DNA from: Acanthosoma haemorrhoidale
Taxonomy: Eukaryota > Arthropoda > Insecta > Hemiptera > Acanthosomatidae
NCBI GenBank assembly: GCA_930367205.1
Contig: OV884012.1
Coordinates: forward strand, 35,064,796 to 35,128,795
DNA length: 64,000 bases
Reading direction: 5' to 3'
Part shown: positions 39,401-50,627 of the stretch, one piece after another
Layout of the letters: every line of letters begins with the position of its first letter
Numbering within the stretch: the first letter of the stretch is position 1
Translations under genes and position numbers: made by a program
The notes under the pieces: generated by a model
The model's input: the letters and a program-made list of their open reading frames with translations, nothing else
Database searches by the model: none
What the model was told of the DNA's origin: nothing

Positions 39401-40353
39401 TAATGAACTAGGTAATTAAAATAATATCCGATCTCATTGACTAGAGTACCAAATTAAAGACCTCTATGGCCTGATCAATAAAATACAGTTGTTGGGGCTT
39501 CATATAATATGAAAATAATAATAAAAAGACATAAAAGCTGTCATTAATATCAAGTTTTTCTCAACCCTTTTTTTATGTACAAAACATGATATAGCTTTTA
39601 AGTCATGAAAATTCCAATTCATGTAACAATGATGCTAAAATAATAAAATAAAAATACAATTTCTCCGACCTTAGACATGGATTTTGTTCAAAATTTTAGC
39701 AACTTACAATTTTTTTTTTGTTGAAAGTAATATTAGTGACCAAGACAGTTTGTCAAATAAAATGAATAGTAATTATTGGGTTAATCCAGGAGTGGAGCCA
39801 GATATATATCAGAAAAAAGAATTTAATTAATGTAACACATTCCAACAGATATTTGATGATATAACATCATAACATTGAAGTATCAAAATTTTAACTGATA
39901 AACATGAAAATAAATCTTAATGATAATAATAAAACCTAAAAAGTCTTGTGACAAATAGTTCATCCTCTGAGAATTAATGAATTAACATTGATTAAACATA
40001 AAGACATAGTTACCTCTGATTCCAATGGAAGGAGCTCCAGCTGCAACTGCGGCTAGGGCATATTCAATTTGAACTAATTTTCCAGAAGGGCTGTAATAAT
40101 AAACATGCATATATGTATAAATAATTAATATAGGATTCCTTTCATTCCAATAATTTCAATTTTTTTTTCCCCAGTACTACATTTCAAATTGAGAACTTTA
40201 AATGAAAGAAAAAAGAGGAACATATATAATGATAAAATAAAAGCTGTGTTAACTATTAGTATATTAAGACAAATCGAAGATGCAAACAATAGACAAATAA
40301 TATTTATATTACCTAAAAGTTGTTAAGGAGAAACTATATCTCTCAGAACCCAT
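36453..40353 (-). CDS. PSMA2: proteasome subunit alpha type-2 (complete)
   Basis: Six exons on the minus strand: 40353-40313, 40090-40014, 38498-38385, 38305-38164, 38056-37901 and 36627-36453. All junctions are GT-AG and phases agree. The product is 234 residues, the usual length of this subunit. It opens with MGSER and then the alpha-type signature [20 protein letters not shown], with [19 protein letters not shown] next; the core continues with [20 protein letters not shown], and the C-terminus ends DYLANIP. Alpha-2 is one of seven subunits of the outer rings of the 20S proteasome. It is structural, without a catalytic Thr, and helps gate substrate entry. The ATG lies 58 bases from a hAT-like repeat, so its promoter may partly be transposon-derived. 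A transposon remnant sits in the last intron. Confidence 0.97.
37119..37587 (+). mobile_element. Tc1/mariner-like element remnant with long inverted ends and a broken helix-turn-helix frame
   Basis: Terminal inverted repeats of about 29 bases, starting GGGTGTCCCAGAATTAA, lie at 37121-37149 and 37557-37585 with one mismatch. TA is present at both outer edges. Inside, plus-strand fragments start with [19 protein letters not shown] and continue, after a frame change, with [20 protein letters not shown]. From memory this is the N-terminal helix-turn-helix region (DUF4817-type) found in many insect transposase-like proteins. The catalytic part is missing. It is a deletion derivative within a PSMA2 intron. 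Confidence 0.8.
38499..40013 (-). other. PSMA2 intron 2 with two copies of the dispersed repeat
   Basis: An AT-rich intron. Copies of the dispersed repeat of about 55 bases lie at 39285-39345 and 39428-39485, both in minus orientation and about 145 bases apart. Nothing else was recognised. Confidence 0.6.
39285..39485 (-). repeat. dispersed repeat of about 55 bases, copies 2 and 3
   Basis: Two copies (39285-39345 and 39428-39485) of the same motif seen at 23.6 kb and 50.6-50.96 kb. On the minus strand each has an ATTAATCA or ATTGATCA start, a GAGATATTT or GAGGTCTTT middle and a CCTACT-like or TACTCT end. Confidence 0.55.
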
Positions 40354-40410
40354 GATTACAAAGCGAAAACACAACTGCAATAACCTGCTATGAGACAAGG
40401 ATAACCCAAC

Positions 40411-40748
40411 TAGAGATGTGTTGGTTGTGAACGAGCGGAACTTAAAGATCCGAACATCTGGACGAACGAAATAAACGGATCAGTATTACATGAGCGGATC
40501 TTAGTTTAAAGTTCCTTCAACTAAAGCAACAATGTACCGTTCGCTTTGGATTGTCCTGTTCTTTAAAAAAAAGTTTCTCTCGATTACATGTAATCATTAT
40601 CTATTAGTCACCGTGTTTTGAAATCTTCCGATCATTAAAGAGCGGATCTTTGTCAAAGAATCTGTGCCATCATTCTCCTCCAAAGTCCTCGTTTCGTTCA
40701 CGAAAATGTACCGGTCTTTAAAGAACGAGCCTTGATGAACTATCACTG
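40411..40748. mobile_element. hAT-like MITE upstream of PSMA2
   Basis: The ends are imperfect inverted repeats: TAGAGATG at the left and, on the other strand, CAGTGATAG at the right. Each is followed by a GAACGAG/CTCGTTC and TTAAAGA word. The interior repeats words such as GAGCGGATCTT and AACGAGC. The pattern resembles hAT MITEs of arthropods. No matching 8-bp target duplication was found, so the edges are uncertain. It begins 58 bases from the PSMA2 start codon. Confidence 0.45.
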
Positions 40749-41607
40749 TTATCAGTGTATGTCATTTCCACTAGAGTCGCATTGTTTTATTCACTAAAAT
40801 ATTCTGATATTAAAAGAACAGACTTTGGACATATGGTTTACATTTAATAAATAGAATTTTCTTATGATTTCTATAGAATTTATTATCGTAGACGAAAATG
40901 CATTCACCCAAGCACAGGAACACATACTACCTAGCTAACCACAGTGAGATGTTACTAATTTCTAAATCGACACATTAAGGTCAAAATATCGTAACTGACC
41001 AAACCATAATTTTTCAGGAGAAGGAAAAGAACTATTTTCTTATAATTTTTATCTTTAATGTAAAAGCAATATAATGTTTGTTTGTTTGAAAATAAGTGAT
41101 TGTTAAAAAAAAAAACATAAACAAGAAGCTTGCAAGAAAAATAGCCAAAAATTGAGTTACGAGGTTGTGGACTTACTTAGTGCCGAAATACTCCTTACTA
41201 AAAATATCTAATAATGAAACAAACTTCATTATTTCGGCCAAGGTCAAAAATCGTATTAACAGATTTAAGCATACAAAAATTCCAGGATAAGACAAAACTC
41301 CGTCCTTAGCTTTGAGAAACAAAATCACCCTTGAGTCTCTGAACGACAGCTCTGTAGGAATTCATTACTTCACAAATTATGGAAACATACAAATATTATA
41401 CATGCCTACAAAAAAGAAATTTTGAAAATGAATTTAGGTTAGTAAACTGATTCTAAAATGACAACCATTTTCCTAACATGTAAAGTTACTTAGAACAAAA
41501 ATGATTTGTTTTGGAATTTACTGGAAACACAATTTTTTAATTTGTTTGTTGTAATTTTATACTATGCATGATAATCATCAATCATTATTAGTTCAAATCA
41601 TCATTTA
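40749..41607. other. AT-rich DNA, nothing recognised
   Basis: No coding exon, RNA gene or repeat could be supported here. Confidence 0.5.
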
Positions 41608-42300
41608 AGTGACAAGGTGTTTAACTAAATGGTCACAAGTCCTTTTTGGACCGTTTTCTTTTTTCCTGAAAACTTCTTGCCAAGGATCAGCCTTTTTCAA
41701 TCTAAAACAATGATCCACTATCATTTTGAAATTCTACACCTCTTTTTCATTTCCTTTATTTCTTAGTGAAATCTTTCACCCTGCTCCTCGCTAACTGCAC
41801 CCAAAAATAAAGTGCTCAAAAAAGATTTAAATGATAAAACCGAAATTCTAGGCTCATGATACAACAGCCCATGGCCTTGAAAATTTTCAACCTTTATACA
41901 ACAGATTTACTAGCTAGCACAATAGTTTAACTTTATTTTGTTCTCTAGAAAGCTGGTAACAAGTTTAAGAGATAGCTAGGCTCCTTTTTCATTCCCATTT
42001 TCCTTTTAAGTTTTCTAATGTCAGGTCCAACAAGTACACTTTCCTTTTATGACAAATTTCATTATTAGCCCTATTTGATATAAACTGATGGAAGCAACTA
42101 TACTTTTTGATCCATCACACTTTTCTCTTCCATTTTTTTGACTCCAAGTCAAACCACTTTTTCAGTGGCCACTCTTTTTGCATAGTGATGTATTTGTTAT
42201 ATTCACACAGAAAACATGGAAACTTAATGTACCCACTCTTTTTTTATCAAGCACCTAAGAAATCACTTGTGAATTGTCCATTTGTGATCAGGATATAACA
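41608..42300 (-). pseudogene. decayed copy of a multi-copy arthropod protein gene (C-terminal part)
   Basis: Minus-strand fragments, interrupted by stops and frameshifts, read in order: GYIKFPCFLCEYN, then KEWPLKKWF, then SISLYQIGLIMKFV, then VGPDIRKL, then LGAVSEEQGERFH with EIKEMKKR, then MIVDHCFRLKKADPWQEVF. From memory these blocks, in this order, match an uncharacterised protein family found in many copies in arthropod and Hydra genomes and probably carried by a transposon. This copy is clearly dead. Its 3' end forms the left arm of an inverted repeat with 42390-42545. Confidence 0.7.
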
Positions 42301-42389
42301 GTTTATTTAGAATCAATTCAAGATATACCCTCTTAATAAGTATTCATAAGCAGCCAATATCGTTAGTAACTATAAAAAAAGAAAGATTA

Positions 42390-42545
42390 ATTAATTAATG
42401 AAAAAGAGTTATCAAATATTGAAATGATAGCGGATCACTGCTGGTGGTTGAAAAGGGGTGATCCTTGGCAAGAAGTTTTCTGGGAAAAAGAAAACGGTTC
42501 AAAAAGGACTTGTAACCATTTGTTTAAACACGTTCTGCTTATCTC
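42390..42545 (+). pseudogene. second, inverted copy of the same C-terminal coding segment
   Basis: Plus-strand reading MIADHCWWLKRGDPWQEVFW with following ENGSKRTCNH corresponds to the end of the decayed copy at 41608-42300, in the opposite orientation. A frame break precedes it. The two copies pair over about 95 bases (41610-41705 with 42445-42540). Confidence 0.7.
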
Positions 42546-43460
42546 AAAACCACAAGCGATGATATTAGTTTTAGACTAGATGCATTCCATATTAGCAGAA
42601 TATTATTATACATTATGCAAATATTAAAATAAAGCGATTTGATTCGAATAGATGACAAAGATTTTCTGCAATAATAAAGAGTTAGAAACTGCAAGAAATC
42701 GACTGTAAGAAGTAGCAAATTTAATAATTGCTATTACTCAGATACGGAGAAACAATGACGATCAACTTTGTCAATGATGTATCCTTTGCTGAACAGGAAA
42801 GACAAATTAAACCGGAAATGTGCCTACTTCTCAATATTATGAGCTCTTCTGCTATATGCTAGCGAAATATGGTGAAGTGCACCAGTCATCAAAATTAAGA
42901 GAAACTTATGCAAGTATTCCAAAACAAATAAATCGTAGTAAATTTAGATACCTTGGTTGCCATGGAGCTTTAATGGCACAATGTACTCACGAATTTATTG
43001 GTAGTCAATTCCAGAAGTTCCAAGAGAGACTCATATCAGTCAGTCTCTATATGTGTAGTTCTAATCATTGCATATAATGTACTAATTTGTGTTTATTACA
43101 TTGTAAATATTTCAATTAAAAAAACATAATTACGTATTAAACCAATAACTTTAATGTAACCAGGGTATGCTAAGGGTACAATAACCTTCACATTCCATTG
43201 TTATGCTTATTATATATATCATGTTAATTTCAGAAATTGGAGCGTTATTTATTGCTCTAGTGCATGGAAAGAATTAAATAAAAAGATAGTTGGGAACATG
43301 TAATTGCCTGGATCGATAACCAAATAATCGACTATTTCTTATGTAATCATCATTCATTTATAGTGGATTGGATTTAGTTAAAATATAGGGAAAATAACAA
43401 AGTTGTAACTCATTAATAATGATAAGGAATTACCAATCATTGATATTAAGCAATAAGTAG
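42546..43460. other. AT-rich DNA with an 85-codon open frame of unknown status
   Basis: A plus-strand frame at 42820-43077 is open and begins with ATG, but no domain was recognised and no splice context ties it to the sarcoglycan gene downstream. It may be chance or debris. Confidence 0.3.
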
Positions 43461-43463
43461 TTT

Positions 43464-43725
43464 GGAGAATGGTTCGTTTAGGAAATCACTCATTATAATC
43501 AGTAAGGAGTTAGAATGATCATTCTTTTGACAAATCAATCATTATCGGGAAGCGGTAATTGGTTATGAAATAATCGGTTGAGAGTAATAAGGAGTAATAA
43601 TAACATTTTTTTAGGAATCAATCGTAACTATTGATTATTAAGTGGTAACAACTTAGGAGTTCATAGTATCATTCGTTTAAAAAATCACTCATAATTGGTT
43701 AAGTGGTTATTGGTTATGAAATTGT
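43464..43725. repeat. degenerate tandem repeat, period about 70-75 bases
   Basis: The clearest pair is 43508-43571 and 43658-43725. Both start GGAGTT, then have ATCATTC, AATCA and TCAT words, and end GGTTATGAAAT. Two weaker units lie at 43464-43507 and 43589-43654. The copies are old and diverged. Confidence 0.55.
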
Positions 43726-44073
43726 ATAGGTATGGTACTGTATAGGCGGAGGACAAATTTTGTTAAGAATCACTAGGAACCATTATACGCTAATCGAATA
43801 GTCAATTGAACTTTCATAATCGATTAGCTCGTTTACAGTACTCGATTATTCTTACCCCTCGCTTTGACAGAAACTTCATTCAATAAATCAATACAGCCAA
43901 CTTCTGCAGATATGGGTTGAAAGCCATTGTACCTAGATGTCTACCATGGGTAGTTAGAATGTTTCTGTCCCTAGGTATCATATTTTTGCCACAAGAAACC
44001 TTTTTAGCTGGTAGATGTATATTTACTTGCCTGTCAATTTTAGGTAACAGATGAAAATTCTAATTATAGAAAG

Positions 44074-45066
44074 ATGGAGAACCATTCTGATCTTTTTAGT
44101 ATAAGACTTGGGTTGAACTCATTGCCCTTAAAAATGCCTTCTACAAAAACAGGGTAATGTTCTTTTATTATTGGTCAGATGAGATAATGGTATGTATTTA
44201 TCAATGGTATTAATAAAATTTATCATTATTCTAGGATTAATCGAGGTAGCCCTTACACAAAAAGTAGCTCTGGCCATAAAATTTATGCTTTTTGGACATT
44301 AGTTGTTTTACTTTGCCTCTTAGCTTGGGGAAACATGATTTTAACTATAGTGATATTCCGTGTTTTACATCTCAGTCAAGCGATGGAAAGTCTTGAGTTC
44401 ATCCCAGATCATGGACTTATAAAGTTTTATGGTGAAACGTTTTTTGGAAAGCTTTTAAAACCAGACGGGAAAATTAAAGGTTTTGATAATTCTCAGTTTG
44501 ATATACAAGGAAGAAAGGGAGCAGTTATAATGGAAGTAGAAGATTCTAAAGGAAAAATCAAAACCGCCTTTAAAGTAGAGCAAAATGGTACCTCAGTTAA
44601 AGGTGTTAAAACTTTTAATGTAGGTGAATCTTTCTCTACCAATTCCCCTTCATTTAATATGGTTGGTTCATCGAAGAACCTTGAAGCAAAATTAATGAGT
44701 ACTGGGCATGTTACAAGTTCACTGAATGAAAAGTTGGTTCTACGGTCTGATGTGTTTACAAAAGTTAGTGGCAGTGAAGGTACTAACATCGAAGGTAAAG
44801 AAATATTTTGGACTGCCGATCAGCAAGTTTATTTAAAAAGCATCAATGGAAGCATTATGTTAAGTGGGAAGGAAGGAGTTAGTATTGATGTTACAAAAAT
44901 TCCTATTGTCAGGAGTCGATCTAGCATTTCTTTAACTACTCAGTACAAGGTATGTGTTTGCATGCCTCAAGGTAAATTGTTCAGGGTTCCTGTATCTAAA
45001 GACTTAAGTTCACATGCTGCCTGTTATAATATTGACATTTCACCACAGTATGACCCTTGTATGTAA
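44074..45066 (+). CDS. SGCB: beta-sarcoglycan
   Basis: Proposed exons are 44074-44153 and 44235-45066, joined by an 81-base GT-AG intron, giving about 303 residues (human 318). The second exon is secure. It encodes a short cytoplasmic part, one membrane span (IYAFWTLVVLLCLLAWGNMI onward, about residues 43-71) and a long extracellular domain starting with the conserved SLEFIPDHGLIKF. The C-terminus has the four-Cys pattern YKVCVC...C...C of the family. Sarcoglycans are type II membrane proteins of the dystrophin-associated complex in muscle. The first exon is less certain: the ATG at 44074 fits by length and phase, but its 26 codons lack the expected basic motif. In-frame TAG at 44041-44043 closes the frame upstream, and is also a possible acceptor. 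An AATAAA lies at 45612. Confidence 0.9.
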
Positions 45067-46404
45067 CCATATATATGGCTGGTTAATATATTTTAAAATG
45101 AGAAATAATTTTAGGGACTTTGGATAATTTAAGCGAAAAAGTACTTCCATTTTGTTTACAGAGGATCAGTAAATATAAACTACGAAACCATGAAAAAAAA
45201 ATCAAATTTTTAACCCAATATTTTGAGCTTAATTCACTTTTGAATGCATTAAGGGGCTGAATACAACCTGATCTCTAAAACATGTACTGTCTTGCCAGTT
45301 GCTTGCACAAGCTTAATTCCCTTTGCTCTGTAGCTGAATATACAAAAACGTCCAGTATCTGAAACTGTAATTTTGGAGTGCAATATGTAAGTAAATTTAG
45401 CTGTTTAGTTCATATTTGAAATTTAGAGGTTCAAAACCCTTCAATTCTATTATTTTTTAAGGTTCAAATTTAAATTATACTGGCACCCTGTGTTTTATTG
45501 AACAAGGTTAAATGCATAATTAGGGTACAATACATTTAGTTGACAATTATTGATTTGATTGCGAAAAAATATCAGTTACTTAGTTACTGGGAATACAGCT
45601 TTTACAAGATTAATAAAAAAATTGTAGATGTTCGTGTACGTGCATGTGACTGATTAAAACAGGTAGAGGGGAGAAAGATTTGTAATTAAATACATATTTA
45701 CCATTATTTATATTAAATCATATTTTTATTTTACCCTATGCCTTACAGCGTCTTCTGTCTTTAGACTACAAGGAGCATTTCTATGACCCATTTACAATTT
45801 CAGGCACCTATCGGGATGGATAGGCCACACTACCTAGTTTTAATATTGGGAGCAAATAGATGAACGAACTCTGAAGCAAGCAAGTAGTTAAGCCATGACG
45901 ATCATGTCCAGTATTTATGTAGACGACTGTCCTCTATTAGCTGGCCGGCTCTATCGCTAACCTGGGTAAGATGGACCTGTCGGCCTACAATAGAAAACTC
46001 AGGAAAGTGTGACCCACCTATCTAATGAGCCCTAAAATTGCAAATAGATCATCCTTCCACTCTTTGTGTAGCCTGAAGACATAAAGCCAAAAGGGGGGAT
46101 TTCTTTAATATTGCATTAAATTAACTCAGATGAGATTATAGACAGGTCAAAGTTTTATTTTCATTGATTAAATTAAAATTTTAATTTTGGAATTACATTT
46201 TAGCAGTAATATAACTTTGGACAGTAGTATTAGACTTACCATAATAACTTATTGCCCTGACATGTAGGGTTTTGCAATGTATTATATCAAATGAATATCC
46301 AAGTTGGAAACATCATTATTAAGATTGTCACTGCCATTAGTTAAGGAATTAGTATAGTTTAAGATAGTTATTGTAAATTAAATATGTTTAAATTTCATTT
46401 AATA

Positions 46405-46560
46405 CATTCGCAGCTCTTTGATGGTGAAGTGATTAGTGTACTGTTTAATTATGAAGGTTCTGGGTTCAAATTAATGTGCTGATGTAGCTTATAAGTGGGT
46501 GGGTCCTGATAGGATTACTCACTTGGATATCTTCCCTTAACGGGTGTATAGGGGTATGAA
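46405..46560 (+). repeat. tRNA-derived SINE-like element
   Basis: A tRNA-like head: TGGTGAAGTGATTAG resembles an A-box and GGTTCTGGGTTCAAATT a B-box, at tRNA-like spacing. A GC-richer tail follows. There is no foldable tRNA. Confidence 0.5.
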
Positions 46561-47729
46561 TTCCATTAAAGATAAAATGTATAATCGCAGAAAGTTGATT
46601 CATTAATTAACTTGTCACTTTTTCATCAAAGTACAGAAAAATCATTAATACTATTTTAAATTATAATGTAATTAAATACAATTGAAATGATTTTTTATTG
46701 AATCTATCATTTGAGTTTTTATTTATTTTGCTCTTCATTTATTCCAATTCTTAGAGTGCAAATTGGGCTTATTTTGGGGACATATTTCAGCCAATGATAT
46801 AATAGACCAGAAATTTGCCAACAGTACTCATTCTATTATTATATGAAAATATTTGATTTAAGCCTGAAGCATTCTGTAACATTCAGTGTCTATGGCTGAT
46901 GTATTAATGTTAACTTAGTCTTATAAATGTAAGATAGAGCTATGTAAGTTTTATAGGTGTAAGTGTAATTATAAATGAACTTTTACGAGTTCCGATTACC
47001 TCCTGCAAAGCCTCTCACTATTTTCACTATAGCAAAATAGGTCATAGCTTACGGCATTGACAAGATTCTATGGTGAAAATAGATTTTAGATTATTAAGAG
47101 TAAATTTTAAATGAAACTCACCTAAGATATAAATATAAGATATAAGTAAGATATAAATTCTATTCAATATAGATATTGTCATTTATTCTAATTATTGGTA
47201 TGGTAAATTCATATTTTGAAACTTAATTTAGCACTCCATCTGTATTATTATTTTATTGTTAATATTGCATGAGCAAGATAGTCCTTAAGTATTTTCTGCA
47301 AAATTGTACATTGAGTTCACGCCTCATTGGAGTTTGAATCGCACCCAGTAGTTGATTGAAGCACTTTTTAGTGATTATAATAGGCATTATTGTAGAGAGC
47401 TTATCATATAATTTTTATCCTCTGAAAAACGTTTAGTGGGTTGTTTGGGATAGAACATCATGATTTTTTTGTCGGCTTTGTAACCACTAAAGGAATTTAG
47501 GTAAGCTATTTTAGTTCAGCAATTATTTCATAAGTTTGCATTTAGATGTTTTTTTTTTCTCTTGTATGTAGACATATCCACCTCTGACAGTCTTAAACAT
47601 TAAGTAAATATATTTTAACATTATGTATATCATACTTCATAATAAATTTAGCTGATTGTTTTTTCATGTTAAGTATTAAGAATTAAGTGTTATATAGACA
47701 TAAGTTAGTTTGGACTAAGTCCAAAGGTC

Positions 47730-47850
47730 ATCAAAGTGGGGCAAACACGAAGTAGTGACGTTCTGCATTCCCTATAGACATTGTAGGGATCCAGAACAGT
47801 AGTAAATGTTGTGTGTGATTTTATTTACTTTATGTAGATTTTTGGGTAAA
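47730..47850 (+). repeat. hairpin-bearing repeat, copy 1
   Basis: It starts with a GGTCA ... GGGGCAAACA block, then a stem-loop at 47760-47797: six pairs, one mismatch, two pairs, a bulged base, five pairs and a 9-base loop. AGTAGTGA precedes the stem and AGTAGTAA follows it. Copy 2 at 49150-49262 has the same layout. Confidence 0.7.
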
Positions 47851-49149
47851 GTGAGGTAATATTGAGAAACTTCTATGAGCAATGCCTACTGGATAATTAA
47901 ATTATCCAGAAACATTATTTAAAAAATTATCATTTTTGTCAATTCAAGCTGTGAGGGATACTTAAAATTTGAGGAGCAGGCCTATTTGATTCCCCATTGC
48001 TACAAAATAATACCCTGTCAATTAACTTCTAACAGTCCATCAGATTGATTCATGCTTTTTTTTTTTACAATCAATTAGATGTTAGTTAATACCAATCAGT
48101 TATTATTATTAATTGTGTTAACAACTAACTGGTGTGTCGAAACATCATCAAACTAACAAAAAAATACATACATATGATGATGAATATCTTTCTAATTTCT
48201 GATGACACATTTTTTTATATCAAATAATTATGAACTGACAGTAAAACACATTACAGTTGTTAATTAGTGAATCTCAGTTTGAGCTCAACATATTTTACAA
48301 TAGAAAAAACTAAAAAATCAGAAATTCAGGTTGGTAAATATGATCATTAAGGTTTGCTCCTTTGTTTTCATTAGTACTTTCAACTCTAGAGAGATGGTTG
48401 ATCTAGGCTGGACTGCAAGCGGCACATAAATGTTAAAAGAGGTTGATATTGCTAAACTTGAATTCCTAATATTCAAAGCACCACATCCAGCCTGGCTATA
48501 AAAATGTATTATACTATATAACAAATTTGTGGGCAAGGATTAAAAAATTGTATCTTATCAACCTCATTTTACCCTATTTATTTTTGTTTTGTAAATATTG
48601 AAGTAGTAATTATTATTAACATCTTATGTACTTATGAATTAGTGCTTTTAATGTGTGATATGTTATGTGATAAAATATAGAAATTAGATTTTAAGAAATA
48701 GTGACTAAGAAGTGTTAGTTATGATGAGATATATGACCAAATATGTTTGCTCCTCTGAATGGCTATTACATGTAAATGTATCATCAAAAGCTAATATAGT
48801 AATGGTCATTGGCACAGAGGTCAAAACAGACAAGTAGTACTTCAATTTCTTTCAGGCTGGGTAGAAGTTGGGAAGGAAAAAACAAGATTTAAACTCACTT
48901 TAAATAGATTTAACTCATTATTTTTGTAAATATTTCTGAAGTTAAATTCTCACCTCATTTACATATATATATATTATTTTAACAATAATATAGCCTAGTA
49001 TATTATCATGTAATATCTTTATGCAAGCTATTTTATACAGACGTATAAGCTTCAATGATGAGTACCAACATGTTTGCTCCTCCCTGCTCCTATTATTTGT
49101 AAATATTTTGAGTAAGATTTAATAAAAAACATTAGCTATAAGATATATG

Positions 49150-49262
49150 GTCACAGACTTGGGGCAAACAATAGTAGTGAAGTCCTGAATGTCCTACAAC
49201 AAGTATAGGAATTCAGGACAGTAGTAAGTGTCGTGCATGTGTATTTATTTATTGTAGATGTT
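49150..49262 (+). repeat. hairpin-bearing repeat, copy 2
   Basis: The stem-loop at 49182-49219 has nine pairs, a bulged base, five pairs and a 9-base loop. The flanks match copy 1 (GGGGCAAACA upstream, AGTAGTGA before and AGTAGTAA after). Two stem pairs differ from copy 1 by changes on both sides that keep pairing. Confidence 0.7.
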
Positions 49263-49559
49263 TTTATATTTTCAATTTGAAGTTTTATTTTTTCCTTTTT
49301 TTTTTTTTTTTAATATTGTCTTTTTACTGTATTTATAATTTGACTCGTTAATTTTTTAGGTAAAACTAGTTAATGTGATAGGTGTTTTAAATTGTAAGAA
49401 ATAGTCATTAAGGTTATAGGGATAATATGTTCATAAGAATTTAAAGGAAAGGCGAAATTTTTTGAGATGTGCTACTCCCATATGTTTGCCCCTCAGCTCT
49501 TAATAGTATTTAAACAGTTAATTCTTAAATTTGTAAGTATAGTAGGTATTTATAATTTA

Positions 49560-49581
49560 AAATATATATATATATATATAA
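49560..49581. repeat. TA dinucleotide microsatellite
   Basis: An uninterrupted run of about ten TA units in AT-rich DNA. Confidence 0.8.
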
Positions 49582-50627
49582 CACCTTTGTTTTATTACTG
49601 TTGTTCTTGGACGTTTGCCTAATTAAGGAAGCAATTCATACCTAGGGTCACTAAATGACTGTAGACTAGTACTAAAAGTTGTTTTCATAATTTAAAATTT
49701 ATTTTCAAACATGTACTATTTTTGCTCGCCATTAAAATTAAATAAGTCAGGTATCAGTGTCATAAAAGCCGAGAAACACTAGTTAAAATAATATTGTTCA
49801 ATGATTCTTAAAAAGTTGTGAAAAAGATGTTTTAGATATATATGTCATAGCTTTTGTTAAAGTTTAGTTATTAATAGTAGAATCTAGTTTTATTAGCTTT
49901 ATGCTTGCTATGCTGTTTATTTTTGTGAATATATATATATAACTCTATCACTTGATAACTATTGTTAATAATATATAAATATATTTATTTCATATTTTAC
50001 ATAAATGTAGGTGTACAAAGCCATACGGGCCTCTCAATTCTACTAAACCTATAAAATATATTAATACACTTCTGTATATTAGTGTTAATTGTAACAATTG
50101 ATGTTTGATATAAGTTAGAGATTATATAATGTTGATATATGTTAGATTCTTTTGTCAAAATTATTTAGTAGGTATTTAAAAAAATAGTTACCATAAAGTA
50201 ATGGAATTAAAAAAAGTGTGAATGTTATACTAAGATGCATAAATTTTAATGCGAAACAAGCATAATATTTGTGAATTGATTATAAAAATCTATAACCGTT
50301 AGTGTCAGTATACAATAACATAATGATAATAATAATAAATTATTGAGATAGTTTGTAACTTTTTATGTTCATGTTATAGAAAGAGTTGTATGCTCTGCAT
50401 TGTTTTACTGTTAAATATGTCTATGTCAATGACATTTTAAAGACATTGAGCTCTGAAGAATATTAATAAATATTAATGTTAAATGTTTCTCTCTCTTTAT
50501 ATTTTCATATATCCTTCTTAAAAAATTTTAAATCAAATATAATACGTTATATAATTAAGGGTTTTGTATAGGTCGCAAAAACAATTTGATTTTTTATAAT
50601 CACTGTCCACTTAACCTCCAACACATA

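Noticed and set aside
41608..42545. Interpretation as a TIR transposon of about 0.9 kb
   Set aside because: The arms are coding sequence of the same pseudogene family in opposite orientations, and no target duplication was found.
42820..43077. 85-codon frame as a first exon of beta-sarcoglycan
   Set aside because: The translation has none of the features expected of the sarcoglycan N-terminus and no matching donor phase was found.
47760..49219. Calling the two stem-loops microRNA precursors
   Set aside because: The stem is only about 14 pairs, pairing does not extend outward, and no known microRNA seed was recognised.
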